From NCBI GenBank assembly GCA_017531385.1, contig JAFXLD010000099.1, forward strand, positions 39,395 through 103,394: DNA of 64,000 bases. The letters run 5' to 3'. Each line of letters begins with the position of its first letter. The first letter of the stretch is position 1. The DNA comes from Clostridia bacterium (lineage in GTDB: Bacteria; Bacillota; Clostridia; Oscillospirales; Acutalibacteraceae). This document shows, in pieces, positions 43,533 to 52,384 of this stretch. Position numbers and translations under genes: made by a program. A model generated the notes under the pieces. That model was given only the letters and a program-made list of their open reading frames with translations, was not told where the DNA came from and did no database searches.

Positions 43533-44852
43533 ATGATAAAAATACCAAATGATGTAAAAGCTGTTATGGATATTCTGACAGACAGCGGATACAAGGCCTA
43601 TGTAGTAGGCGGATGTGTAAGAGATTCAATAATGGGAAGAGAACCCAATGACTGGGATGTTACAACTGACGCAGATCCCGAACAGATCAAAGAGCTTTTC
43701 GCTGATTTTAAAACCGTAGATACCGGAATAAAGCACGGCACAGTTCTTATTGTTTCAGGAAAAAAACCTGTTGAAACAACAACATTCAGAATTGACGGAG
43801 AATATTCAGACAATCGTCATCCCGACAAGGTAACTTTCACAAAAAATGTCTGCGATGATCTTGCCCGCAGAGATTTTACAATAAATGCTATGGCATACAA
43901 CGAAACAGACGGTTTAATTGATCCGTTTGATGGTCAGAGCGACATCAAAAATAAGATCATACGGTGTGTGGGCGATGCAGACACTCGTTTTAGCGAAGAC
44001 GCATTAAGAATAATGAGAGCCGTCAGATTTTCCTCTGTTCTCGGTTTCAGCATAGAAGAAAAAACGGCTGAATCAATAATCAGAAATGAAAATCTGCTGT
44101 CGGGAATTGCCTGCGAAAGAATAACAGCCGAACTTATAAAACTTCTGAGCGGTGACAATGTTTTTAATGTGCTTTCTGAATTCAGAAGTGTTATCGGAGT
44201 TTTTATACCCGAACTGAAACTTGAATTTGACTTCAAGCAGTTCGGAAATAAGCACGGATATGATGTATGGATGCATACTGTGCACACTGTCAATAACATT
44301 GAAAACGATCCTATATTAAGACTTACCATGCTGCTGCACGATACAGGCAAAATTGCCACTCATGCCATTGATGAAAACGGAAATTCAACTTTTAAAAATC
44401 ATGCGGCAGTCGGCGGTGTTATTGCAGAAAACATTTTAAGAAGATTAAAATTCAGCAAGGAATATATAAACACAGTTTCTTTCCTTGTTTCAATTCATGA
44501 CAAAGAAGTACCTGAAACAAGAGTGCAGGTAAAAGAATATATACGCGATTTAGGCGAAGAAAATTTCATAAGGCTCATGAAAATCAGAAGAGCTGACAAA
44601 TCAGGACTTGCAAAAGGATACCGTGATATCACAGACAAACTTCTTTTCGCATACAGCACATTTGATGATGTTATGAATAACAATGAGCCGTATTCCCTTT
44701 CACAATTGGCTGTAAACGGAAATGACATAAAAAAATATGTTTCAGGCAGTGAAATCAAGGATGTTTTAAATTATCTTCTTGAAACAGTTATACATGATCC
44801 TGAGAAAAACAACAGGCAAACATTGATTGAGCTTGCTAAACGAAGGAAATAA
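43533..44852 (+). CDS. cca: CCA tRNA nucleotidyltransferase
   Basis: 439 residues, class II nucleotidyltransferase. Adds or repairs the 3' CCA end of tRNA. N-terminal head with YVVGGCVRDSIMGREPNDWDVTT (GGxxR, and DWD acid residues) and RRDFTINAMAYN, central tRNA-binding RMRAVRFS-like helix (LRIMRAVRFSSVLGF), and an HD domain LLHDTGKIATH. SD AGGAG. The nrdR gene is divergent upstream. Terminator follows directly. Confidence 0.96.
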   Translation: MIKIPNDVKAVMDILTDSGYKAYVVGGCVRDSIMGREPNDWDVTTDADPEQIKELFADFKTVDTGIKHGTVLIVSGKKPVETTTFRIDGEYSDNRHPDKVTFTKNVCDDLARRDFTINAMAYNETDGLIDPFDGQSDIKNKIIRCVGDADTRFSEDALRIMRAVRFSSVLGFSIEEKTAESIIRNENLLSGIACERITAELIKLLSGDNVFNVLSEFRSVIGVFIPELKLEFDFKQFGNKHGYDVWMHTVHTVNNIENDPILRLTMLLHDTGKIATHAIDENGNSTFKNHAAVGGVIAENILRRLKFSKEYINTVSFLVSIHDKEVPETRVQVKEYIRDLGEENFIRLMKIRRADKSGLAKGYRDITDKLLFAYSTFDDVMNNNEPYSLSQLAVNGNDIKKYVSGSEIKDVLNYLLETVIHDPEKNNRQTLIELAKRRK

Positions 44853-44892
44853 AAATGAAAAACTCCCATCATAGGATGGGAGCGCTTTTCAT
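44853..44892 (+). terminator. Terminator of cca
   Basis: Stem CTCCCATC / GATGGGAG (44863-44882), 4-base loop, extended by an outer AAATGAAAA / TTTTCATTT arm with a small bulge, then AT-rich sequence. Confidence 0.7.
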
Positions 44893-44915
44893 TTAAACAA
44901 ATATTTGCTAACAAA

Positions 44916-45065
44916 TTAAGCCTGTGTGTCTGCTTCTGTAACAACAGCAACATCGTCGCTTGTGGGCTCTTCACCGTTAGCGGGATCGTTTGTGCAACCT
45001 GCAAATGAGAAAACCATAGCAGCTGAAACGAGGAGAGCAGCAACTGTAAGAACAACCTTCTTCAT
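44916..45065 (-). CDS. 49-residue lipoprotein
   Basis: Short ORF with start ATG 45065 and SD AAAGGAG at proper spacing. Lys-Lys N-terminus, hydrophobic core (VVLTVAALLVSAAMVF) and lipobox FAGC give a typical lipoprotein signal peptide. The mature part is only about 25 residues, acidic and Thr/Ala-rich (NDPANGEEPTSDDVAVVTEAD). No family recognised. Convergent with cca. Codon use is in keeping with an expressed gene. Confidence 0.75.
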   Translation of the reverse strand: MKKVVLTVAALLVSAAMVFSFAGCTNDPANGEEPTSDDVAVVTEADTQA

Positions 45066-45246
45066 TATATGTTAGCTCCTTTCATAATAATCACAATATA
45101 TCGGGATTTAATCCGCAAATTCACACAATGGGCTGTGCCTCATTGCAGAACTTACTTTACAACAAACGGAATAAAAAGTCAATGATTATAACAAACTTGT
45201 AATAAGTTGTTACAACTTTGTAACTTTTAAGCCAAAAATGTTACAG

Positions 45247-45275
45247 TTGACTTATTTTTGTTACTACATTATAAT
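45247..45275 (+). promoter_or_regulatory. Promoter of the InlB-repeat/dockerin gene
   Basis: TTGACT, 17 bases, TATAAT. The rest of 45066-45310 shows no other feature. Confidence 0.8.
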
Positions 45276-45310
45276 ATAATAAGATTTTCTTATACGGAAG
45301 GATTATAAGA

Positions 45311-47089
45311 ATGAAAAAGAAAATAACAGCATTTGGTTTCATAATTTTTGCAATTATTTTACTTTCTGTAATTTGTTTTGCAAAAGAAACTTATACAATT
45401 ACATATGATTTCGGCGTTGCTGATATGCGTTCCGATACAATAATAAACACCAATCCGTCTTCTTATGCTCAGGGTGATGATATCTCTTTGACTCCTCCTG
45501 AGTGCCCGGGATTTGAATTTATCGGTTGGTACACAGAATCCGATTACAAAACACAAGTTACTAAAATCGATACTTCTTCTGATGCTGACATAACATTATA
45601 TGCAAAATGGTATGAAATGACATACAATATCAATTATGTGCTTGAAACTCCGGGTATTTCTCTTACAGCAGATGAAATTACAAACCAGAATCTGCTTACC
45701 CGACTTGCAAGTGAAACAACATACCTCTTTGACCCGATTTGCAATACAGACGTGTATACTTTTGAAGGATGGTATTTTGATTCTGAATACACGCAAAAAG
45801 CTGAATATATCGAGGAATACACCTGCGAAAATATTACACTTTACGCACATTGGGTCAACACTGAATACACGATTCACTATGAACTTGGAGATGTGGAACA
45901 GAGTGTATATCCGACAGACAATCCCAATCCGGAGAAATATGTATACAATAACGAACTGATTCTCCTTGATGCTGTTACAAATGATCCGTCTTTCATTTTT
46001 GACGGATGGTATAGCGATGAATTTTTTACACAAAAAATCACATCTGTAAAAAAAGGCACAAGCGGAGAAATTGTGTTGTATGCAAAATGGGATGTTATTA
46101 TGTACAATATAAATTATGTACTTGAAGATTTCAGCGGAATTAATGTTACCAAAGTCCACAATAACAACCCTGCAACACGGACTGCAGTTGACGATCTGCT
46201 ATTAAATGCTCCGATTTCAGATGACAGAAACTTTGAATTTTACGGTTGGTATACTTCGTCTGACTATTCTGAAAAATCAAAAATCACTTCAATATCTGCA
46301 GATATTCATAGCGACATTACACTGTATGCGAAATGGGAAAAAGCTGTTTACAGCATCAGCTATGACTTCGGCGTAATTAATCTTTTACACAGACCGATTG
46401 AAAACAATAATCCCACAACATATGAATACGGTGATAACAAAAGGTTAGAAGATATTGAGGCTGAAGGATTTATATTCAATGGTTGGTGCACTGATTCAAC
46501 GCTGAAGAACAAAGTTACAGCCATTCCGGAAGATTCATTCGGTGACATAACATTATATGCCGATTTTACAGAAAAAACTTACTCAATATCCTATGTGCTT
46601 GACGGAAAAGAAGTTACTGCTTCGCAGGTTGTGAATCTGAATCCTTCTGTCAGAACCACAACACAACAGATTTCATTGATTGATGCCGAGACTATAAACG
46701 TAGAGTACGAATTTGACGGATGGTATCTCGATCCGGAATATACACAGGAAATTGATTACATCAAAGCCTACACATCAGGCAACATAACTGTGTATGCAAA
46801 ATGGACAAAAATTATCGTATATCTTCCCTGTTGGGGCGATGCAACACTGTCAGAACAACTTTCAGCCGCTGACGCAAGACTTATACTCAGATACTCCGCA
46901 GGACTTGAAACAGGCTTCAATGAGCTTCAGAAAAGAGTTTCGGATATAAATAATGACGGCAAAGTAAATGCCGCCGATGCAAGACTTGCTCTCAGGCTTT
47001 CTGCAAGTATTGACAAGGAAAAAGATCTCAAAAAACAATATTCACTGCCTGATATTAAAATCAAAGACGGAGAAGTAGTTTTTGAATAG
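45311..47089 (+). CDS. Secreted InlB-repeat protein with C-terminal dockerin
   Basis: 592 residues. Signal peptide (about 1-24). Then six tandem InlB B-type (Listeria-Bacteroides) repeats of about 75-80 residues, starting near residues 28, 102, 187, 262, 344 and 423. Each ends in a ...F.GWY...-ITLYAKW motif. C-terminal dockerin-like domain (about 500-570): a first degenerate calcium loop at WGDATLSEQLSAADARLILRYSA and an intact second one DINNDGKVNAADARLALRLSA. Such proteins bind cohesins on a scaffold or cell wall. No catalytic domain. Ligand unknown. Confidence 0.92.
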   Translation: MKKKITAFGFIIFAIILLSVICFAKETYTITYDFGVADMRSDTIINTNPSSYAQGDDISLTPPECPGFEFIGWYTESDYKTQVTKIDTSSDADITLYAKWYEMTYNINYVLETPGISLTADEITNQNLLTRLASETTYLFDPICNTDVYTFEGWYFDSEYTQKAEYIEEYTCENITLYAHWVNTEYTIHYELGDVEQSVYPTDNPNPEKYVYNNELILLDAVTNDPSFIFDGWYSDEFFTQKITSVKKGTSGEIVLYAKWDVIMYNINYVLEDFSGINVTKVHNNNPATRTAVDDLLLNAPISDDRNFEFYGWYTSSDYSEKSKITSISADIHSDITLYAKWEKAVYSISYDFGVINLLHRPIENNNPTTYEYGDNKRLEDIEAEGFIFNGWCTDSTLKNKVTAIPEDSFGDITLYADFTEKTYSISYVLDGKEVTASQVVNLNPSVRTTTQQISLIDAETINVEYEFDGWYLDPEYTQEIDYIKAYTSGNITVYAKWTKIIVYLPCWGDATLSEQLSAADARLILRYSAGLETGFNELQKRVSDINNDGKVNAADARLALRLSASIDKEKDLKKQYSLPDIKIKDGEVVFE

Positions 47090-47094
47090 AAAAA

Positions 47095-47140
47095 AACAAA
47101 CAGCAGGTACTGCAACATACGCAGTACCTGCTTAAATTTT
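47095..47140. terminator. Bidirectional terminator between the dockerin gene and pduL
   Basis: Perfect 12-bp stem AGCAGGTACTGC / GCAGTACCTGCT (47102-47132) with a 7-base loop; T-runs on both sides. Confidence 0.88.
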
Positions 47141-47149
47141 AGTTATGAC

Positions 47150-47722
47150 TTATTTTACGATTTCACCCATTGTTGCGGGAGTTGCAGAACAAGCATTTGC
47201 TTCGTCTGTGTCAATGTGCATTGCAAGACCGAAACTGTCATTTACTCTTACAACAACATCGCCGAAAACAAGGCTTCTGCCTTCTGTTTCAATCTTAACA
47301 TTAACAACATCCTTGTCAGCAACCTGAAGCTCTGCAGCATCGGCAGTTGTCATGTGAATGTGTCTCTTTGCAACAATAACGCCATCTTTGAGTTCAACTT
47401 CACCCTTGGGGCCAACAAGCTTGCAGCAGCCTGATTCTGCTGTGTCGCCTGATTCTCTGATAGGAGCAACAACGCCGATTGCTCTTGCATCTGTAGCTGA
47501 AATTTCAACCTGAGTAGCAGGTCTTACGGGACCGAGGATTGAAACTGCGGGGAACTGACTCTTGGGACCTACAACAGCAACTCTTTCGTTAGTTACATAC
47601 TGACCGGGCTGTGAGAGTTCCTTTTTGACTGTGAGTTCATAACCTTCACCGAAGAGAATATCAAGATCTTCACGTGATACATGAACGTGTCTTGCAGATG
47701 TTTCAACAATAAACTTTTTCAT
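47150..47722 (-). CDS. pduL: PduL-type phosphate acyltransferase
   Basis: 190 residues from ATG 47722, chosen for the SD AAAGGAAAG. Converts acyl-CoA to acyl-phosphate (acetyl or propionyl). Zinc-binding His pairs are visible as SARHVHVSREDL and AKRHIHMTTADAAEL, with FPAVSILGPVRPATQVEISATDA. There is no N-terminal microcompartment-encapsulation peptide and no pdu/eut genes near, so it is probably a stand-alone housekeeping phosphotransacylase feeding acetate kinase. Substrate chain length is not readable. Confidence 0.94.
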   Translation of the reverse strand: MKKFIVETSARHVHVSREDLDILFGEGYELTVKKELSQPGQYVTNERVAVVGPKSQFPAVSILGPVRPATQVEISATDARAIGVVAPIRESGDTAESGCCKLVGPKGEVELKDGVIVAKRHIHMTTADAAELQVADKDVVNVKIETEGRSLVFGDVVVRVNDSFGLAMHIDTDEANACSATPATMGEIVK

Positions 47723-47833
47723 TTTGCACTTTCCTTTCAATAATCTACAGGTATTTTACAACTTCACGAAAGAAAATGCAAGAGTAAAAAGCAAATTTAT
47801 AAATTATTTCTCCATCAAAAATTCAACATCAAT

Positions 47834-49162
47834 TTATTCTGCTATTACAACACCGTCCGTAACATCCCACATACTTCCGGCAATAAACATAAGGTCTGAA
47901 AAATCAGCATCAGCATCAATAATGAAACCGTAAGTTACAGTTTTCTTTTCACCTGCTTCAAAGGGAATGTGATAATAACCGTCGGAATCCCCTTCCTGAC
48001 CGCTTATATAAGAAGCTTCAAAATTGCTGAATCTGTTTGCATCGGGTGTTCCGCTGATACTGCAGATGCCGGCATCAATGTAAAACTCATTTGCTGAATT
48101 TTCATTATTTCTGACCTCAATATCAACTAAGACGATTTTTCTGCCGACTGTTTTCGATTCTTTTATTGATGAAATTGAGTTTACACCGTCACCATGGTTA
48201 TATGTTTTTCTTTCATAGCTTTTAAGATTGCCGTTTTCATCAACATAATCAGAAATATCACCTGCTAAATTGAAACTTACTGAATCAAGTCCTTTAACAT
48301 TATCACGGATATCAATATTTTTTACGGATAAAGTATAATCATTTCCGTCAACATCTCTGTTATAGGCTTTTATATCAAATGTTTCTCCTAGTTCTCTGAC
48401 AACAGCATCTGTTGCATAAGAGAATATACCGGGAGCGATTATGCCTCCGTTATCAACTGTGGGAATATAGGTATCAATAATATATGCGTGTTCTTTATCT
48501 GTTTCTTCAAGAGAAAGGCCATTTGCAATTTTTATCATTTCGTCTTCGCTGATTCGCTCAGAAAGAAAACATCTGAGAACATATCCGAATTCCTCAAAAT
48601 AAATTATGAACTCCTTATCATATGCATCACCGTCAGTTTCAATACCTGTATTTATGTGCATAAAGGCTCCTTTGTTTTCGCCGAACATATACTCAGTACT
48701 GCTTTCTACGTATGTTATTACAAGATCTTTCGCAAGTTCACTTTTGAACAACTGAAATGAAAGACCTGAACAGATAGTTCCGTCTTCCTTGATCTCTGTG
48801 CTGAATTTATACGGTGCATCATAGGGAATGAGATAATCGGGCATATAGCCAAAATTGAGTTTTACATATTCGGGGGATTTTGCAGCATCGGTCGATTTTT
48901 CGGTGTCGGTCAAATCTTCATTTAAGTTCAATGTAACCTTGTAATTTTCTTTTTTTATGAATTTTTCATACACTGTATTCGCTGCAAAGCCTGTTACTGA
49001 CATAAGAACGATTATTGCAGCAGCAAAAGCTATCATCTTAAACGGTGATCTGTTATGTTTTTTCATCTCCTGTTTTTCATCAAGTTTTTCAAAAGACGAA
49101 ACCACATTCTTATGAAATGACACGGACATTTCGGGATATTCATTTTTTAAATCTTTATTCAT
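47834..49162 (-). CDS. Membrane-anchored probable anti-sigma factor with large ectodomain
   Basis: 442 residues from ATG 49162 (SD GGAGG; earlier in-frame starts lie inside the sigma gene). Cytoplasmic N-terminal about 45 residues (KNVVSSFEKLDEK), TM helix (about 48-68, FKMIAFAAAIIVLMSVTGFAA), then a large outside region with no known enzyme motifs, beta-strand rich. The pattern of a regulator gene 22 bp after an ECF sigma gene fits anti-sigma factors of the DUF4179/DUF4367-like type, but no such domain is asserted. Codirectional with the sigma gene. Confidence 0.78.
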   Translation of the reverse strand: MNKDLKNEYPEMSVSFHKNVVSSFEKLDEKQEMKKHNRSPFKMIAFAAAIIVLMSVTGFAANTVYEKFIKKENYKVTLNLNEDLTDTEKSTDAAKSPEYVKLNFGYMPDYLIPYDAPYKFSTEIKEDGTICSGLSFQLFKSELAKDLVITYVESSTEYMFGENKGAFMHINTGIETDGDAYDKEFIIYFEEFGYVLRCFLSERISEDEMIKIANGLSLEETDKEHAYIIDTYIPTVDNGGIIAPGIFSYATDAVVRELGETFDIKAYNRDVDGNDYTLSVKNIDIRDNVKGLDSVSFNLAGDISDYVDENGNLKSYERKTYNHGDGVNSISSIKESKTVGRKIVLVDIEVRNNENSANEFYIDAGICSISGTPDANRFSNFEASYISGQEGDSDGYYHIPFEAGEKKTVTYGFIIDADADFSDLMFIAGSMWDVTDGVVIAE

Positions 49163-49184
49163 TATTACTCCTCCAATATTGATT

Positions 49185-49625
49185 TTAGTTTTTTTTGCCA
49201 TGCGAAAGTCTGCTCTTTACCGTACCTGACGGTATATGCAGAATTGATGCTGTTTCCTCCACAGAATAGCCCTCGACATAATAAAGCTGAATGACTATTC
49301 TGATTTTCGGCGGAAGATTCATTATTGATTCAAATACATACGAATGATTTTCATTATGTGCTTCTTCCGACAGTGAGTATTCAAAAAAGCTGACTTCCCT
49401 GCGTTTGAGTTTATTTACCCGATAACATTCATTGATGAGTATTCTTGTTATCCATGTTCTGAAAAACTTTTCTTCACGCAAAGAATCAAGATTTTCGTAT
49501 GCCTTTAAGATTGCCTGTTGAACAGCATCTTCGCAGTCACTTTCGTAAAAACAAATGGACTTTGAAACTCTGTACAGCATATCTTCCGAGGACAGAACAT
49601 TGTTTTGAAATGTTTGTTTATCCAT
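49185..49625 (-). CDS. ECF-type RNA polymerase sigma factor
   Basis: 146 residues from ATG 49625 (SD AAAGGA). Region 2 with EDMLYRVSKSICFYESDCEDAVQQAILKAYENL in outline, including FRTWITRILINECYRVNKLKRRE, and region 4 HTH LPPKIRIVIQLYYVEGYSVEETASIL followed by PSGTVKSRLSHGKK. Short for the family but complete. Directs RNA polymerase to a small regulon; the membrane protein downstream is its likely partner. Target promoters are unknown. Confidence 0.9.
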   Translation of the reverse strand: MDKQTFQNNVLSSEDMLYRVSKSICFYESDCEDAVQQAILKAYENLDSLREEKFFRTWITRILINECYRVNKLKRREVSFFEYSLSEEAHNENHSYVFESIMNLPPKIRIVIQLYYVEGYSVEETASILHIPSGTVKSRLSHGKKN

Positions 49626-49703
49626 CACTTTGATCCTTTCCATGCAAACGGTACCGCTTTTGCATTTCACTTATTAGATAACAATATCACACTTACGGTT
49701 CAC

Positions 49704-49712
49704 ATTATATCA
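49704..49712 (-). promoter_or_regulatory. Extended -10 promoter of the sigma/anti-sigma pair
   Basis: Minus strand TGATATAAT; the -35 (ATTTTT) is poor. Confidence 0.4.
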
Positions 49713-49744
49713 CAATTTTTTTCCAAAAAAATTCATTTTTCCTA

Positions 49745-49773
49745 TTTATATTTTAATTTATATATGCTATACT
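49745..49773 (+). promoter_or_regulatory. Possible promoter of the obgE operon
   Basis: TTTATA, 17 bases, TATACT. Confidence 0.5.
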
Positions 49774-49817
49774 TATAGTGATTAATTATGTAAACATAAA
49801 ATTACGAGGTAAAAAGC

Positions 49818-51089
49818 ATGTTTGTTGATAAAGCGAAAATAAAAATAAAGGCAGGTAATGGTGGTAACGGTGCCGTTGCATTTCACAGAGAAAAACATGT
49901 CGCTTCGGGCGGTCCCGACGGTGGTGACGGCGGTAAAGGCGGAGATATCGTCTTTAAAGTTGACACTAACCTTTCTACTCTTGCTGATTTCCGTTACAAA
50001 AGAAAATACACAGCCGAAAGCGGTCAGAACGGTTCAGGTTCAAGAAAAAACGGCAAAAAAGGTCAGGACCTCATAATCAAGGTTCCCCGCGGAACAATAA
50101 TCCGTGAAGCAGAAAGCGGAGTTGTTATTGCCGATATGTCCTCTGACGAGCCTTTTATTGCCGCAAAGGGCGGTAAAGGCGGTTGGGGTAACTCTCATTT
50201 TGCCACACCCACCCGTCAGACTCCCCGTTTTGCGAAAGACGGTGTCCCCGGTGAAGAATGGGAAGTTATCCTTGAACTCAAACTCCTTGCAGATGTGGGA
50301 CTTATCGGTTTCCCCAATGTGGGAAAATCAACTCTTGTTTCAGTTGTAAGTGAAGCAAAACCCATCATCGCAGACTATCATTTCACTACAATCACACCCG
50401 TTTTAGGTGTTGTAAGAATGGGTCCCGAAAGTTCATTTGTTATGGCTGACATCCCCGGCCTTATCGAAGGTGCAGGTGAAGGTGCAGGACTCGGTCACGC
50501 ATTTTTAAGACACGTTGAAAGATGCCGCATGCTCATTCACGTTGTTGACGTTGCAGGCAGTGAGGGCAGAAACCCGATAGAAGACTTTGAAACAATCAAC
50601 AAAGAGCTTGTTGTGTTCAATGAAGAGCTTTCAAAGTGTCCGCAGATAGTTGCAGGTAATAAAATAGATATGGCAACTGATGAGCAGAGAGAAGAATTCA
50701 GAAATTATATCGAAAATAAAGGCTTACAGTATTTTGAAATCTGCGCACCAATTCTTGAAGGCACTCAGGAAGTAATAAACGCGGCTGCAGCAATGCTTGC
50801 AACACTTCCTCCCATCAAGCAGTATGAAGCAGAGCCTATTCCCATGGAAATGCTTGAAAAGAAAAAGAATACAGGTTTCAAGGTCTCTGTTATCGACGAC
50901 ACATACTATGTCGAAGCAGAATGGCTTCTCAAAATACTCAACAAAACAGATATGGATGACTATGAATCACTCCAGTACTTCCAGACTGTTCTCGGCACAA
51001 GCGGTATTCTTGACGAGCTTCGCAGAAGAGGTATCCAGGAGGGTGACACTGTAAATATTTATGATCTGGAGTTTGAGTATGTCCCCTGA
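49818..51089 (+). CDS. obgE: GTPase Obg
   Basis: 423 residues. Ribosome-associated GTPase needed for 50S assembly and stress responses. Gly-rich Obg domain (FVDKAKIKIKAGNGGNGAV, GGKGGWGNSHFATPTRQTP), G domain with G1 IGFPNVGKSTL, G2 YHFTTI, G3 DIPGLIEGA, G4 NKID, and C-terminal OCT domain (about 340-423). First gene of a close-packed operon; the mrnC start lies within its last 11 bp. Confidence 0.97.
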   Translation: MFVDKAKIKIKAGNGGNGAVAFHREKHVASGGPDGGDGGKGGDIVFKVDTNLSTLADFRYKRKYTAESGQNGSGSRKNGKKGQDLIIKVPRGTIIREAESGVVIADMSSDEPFIAAKGGKGGWGNSHFATPTRQTPRFAKDGVPGEEWEVILELKLLADVGLIGFPNVGKSTLVSVVSEAKPIIADYHFTTITPVLGVVRMGPESSFVMADIPGLIEGAGEGAGLGHAFLRHVERCRMLIHVVDVAGSEGRNPIEDFETINKELVVFNEELSKCPQIVAGNKIDMATDEQREEFRNYIENKGLQYFEICAPILEGTQEVINAAAAMLATLPPIKQYEAEPIPMEMLEKKKNTGFKVSVIDDTYYVEAEWLLKILNKTDMDDYESLQYFQTVLGTSGILDELRRRGIQEGDTVNIYDLEFEYVP

Positions 51090-51504
51090 TATTTCCCTTA
51101 ATTTTGATAAACTAAAAACAGAAAACACATCATCTGACGGTTATCCTGTTTCAGCTCTTGCATTTTTAGGTGACGGTGTATGGGGCATAATGGTGCGAGA
51201 ATACCTTACCGTTTCGGTAAAATGCAAAGCCGGCAAGCTCCACGAAAAAAATATTGAAATGGTAAACGCAACCTTTCAGGCAAATGCAATAAAAATGCTT
51301 ATGCCGTATCTTAGTGAAGAAGAAACAACAATATTCATAAGAGGCAGAAACACCCATACTACACACACTCCGAGAAACAAATCAAAAAGTGATTACCATG
51401 CCGCAACAGGACTTGAAGTGCTTTTCGGCTGGCTTTACATAAACGGCAATACAGACAGACTCAAAGAATTGTTCGGTTTTGTTACAGAGGTGCACAATGG
51501 CTAA
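51079..51504 (+). CDS. mrnC: Mini-ribonuclease III
   Basis: 141 residues from ATG 51079 (SD CTGGAG). RNase III catalytic domain without a dsRBD; matures 23S rRNA in Bacillus. Catalytic motif ALAFLGDGVWGIMVREYL and FIRGRNTHTTHTPRNKSKSDYHAATGLEVLFGWLY, including the conserved Arg-Gly-Arg-Asn and Ala-Ala-Thr-Gly-Leu-Glu pieces. The 11-bp overlap with obgE and 8-bp overlap with yitT imply translational coupling. mrnC beside obgE rather than cysS is less usual. Confidence 0.93.
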   Translation: MSPDISLNFDKLKTENTSSDGYPVSALAFLGDGVWGIMVREYLTVSVKCKAGKLHEKNIEMVNATFQANAIKMLMPYLSEEETTIFIRGRNTHTTHTPRNKSKSDYHAATGLEVLFGWLYINGNTDRLKELFGFVTEVHNG

Positions 51505-52369
51505 TAAAAAAATCAATTTCAAAGAAATTCTGCTTGATATTCTCATCTGCTCTGCAGGTGCATTCATATATGCAGTTGGTGTAATCTGCTTCGTTTCGCC
51601 CAATGAAATATCGTCAGGCGGTGCAACGGGTCTTGCAATTCTTGCAAATCACTTGTGGAATTTCCCAATAGGCACGGCTATGTTTGCAATAAACATTCCG
51701 CTTTTTGTCATTTCATTCATAGTTTTCGGCAAAAGTTTCATTGTAAAGACCCTGTTTTCAACATTCATGACATCACTTTTCATTGATGTGGGTACATTAT
51801 TCATGCCGACTTATGAGGGTGACAAGATTCTTGCATCACTTTTCGGCGGTGCAATCATGGGTATAGGCCTCGGCATTATTTTCACAAGAGGCTCTACAAG
51901 CGGCGGCACCGACATTATGGGAAGACTTCTGAAAAAAGCACTCCCCCATTTGTCAATGGGCAGACTCGTTATGATATGCGACCTTTTTGTGGTGCTTCTT
52001 GCCGGTGTCGTTTACAGAAACATTGAAAGCATACTTTATGCAACAATCGTTTTCATTGTTTCAAGCAAGTCAATAGACCTTGTACTTTACGGCTCTGACA
52101 GCGGAAAAATGATGATGATAATTTCAGACAATGCGGAAGAAATCGCAAAAGCCATCACATCGGAAACACCGAGAGGTGTTTCAATTATCCCTGCTCAGGG
52201 TGCTTACACAGGCATGGCAAAAAACATCCTGCTTTCAGTTGTCCGTCCTCACGAAGTAGCTAAAATGCGTAAAATTGTCAGACGATTTGACAAAAAACCC
52301 TTTATAATAATTTCAGATGCCACCGAAATTCTCGGACTCGGTTTCAAACCTACAGATAATGACCTTTGA
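51497..52369 (+). CDS. YitT-family membrane protein
   Basis: 290 residues from ATG 51497 (SD GAGGTG). About five or six TM helices in the first 190 residues (DILICSAGAFIYAVGVICFV, SGGATGLAILANH, FTRGSTSGGTDIMGRLL), the typical DUF161 layout, followed by a soluble DUF2179-type C-terminal domain (ITSETPRGVSIIPAQGAYTGM). Function is not established; family members are widespread in Firmicutes. Coupled to mrnC by an 8-bp overlap. Confidence 0.9.
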   Translation: MANKKINFKEILLDILICSAGAFIYAVGVICFVSPNEISSGGATGLAILANHLWNFPIGTAMFAINIPLFVISFIVFGKSFIVKTLFSTFMTSLFIDVGTLFMPTYEGDKILASLFGGAIMGIGLGIIFTRGSTSGGTDIMGRLLKKALPHLSMGRLVMICDLFVVLLAGVVYRNIESILYATIVFIVSSKSIDLVLYGSDSGKMMMIISDNAEEIAKAITSETPRGVSIIPAQGAYTGMAKNILLSVVRPHEVAKMRKIVRRFDKKPFIIISDATEILGLGFKPTDNDL

Positions 52370-52384
52370 TACAGGAGAAAATAT

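Noticed and set aside
45596-46159. 187-residue minus-strand ORF
   Set aside because: Antisense to the InlB-repeat gene; no SD, composition typical of a shadow frame.
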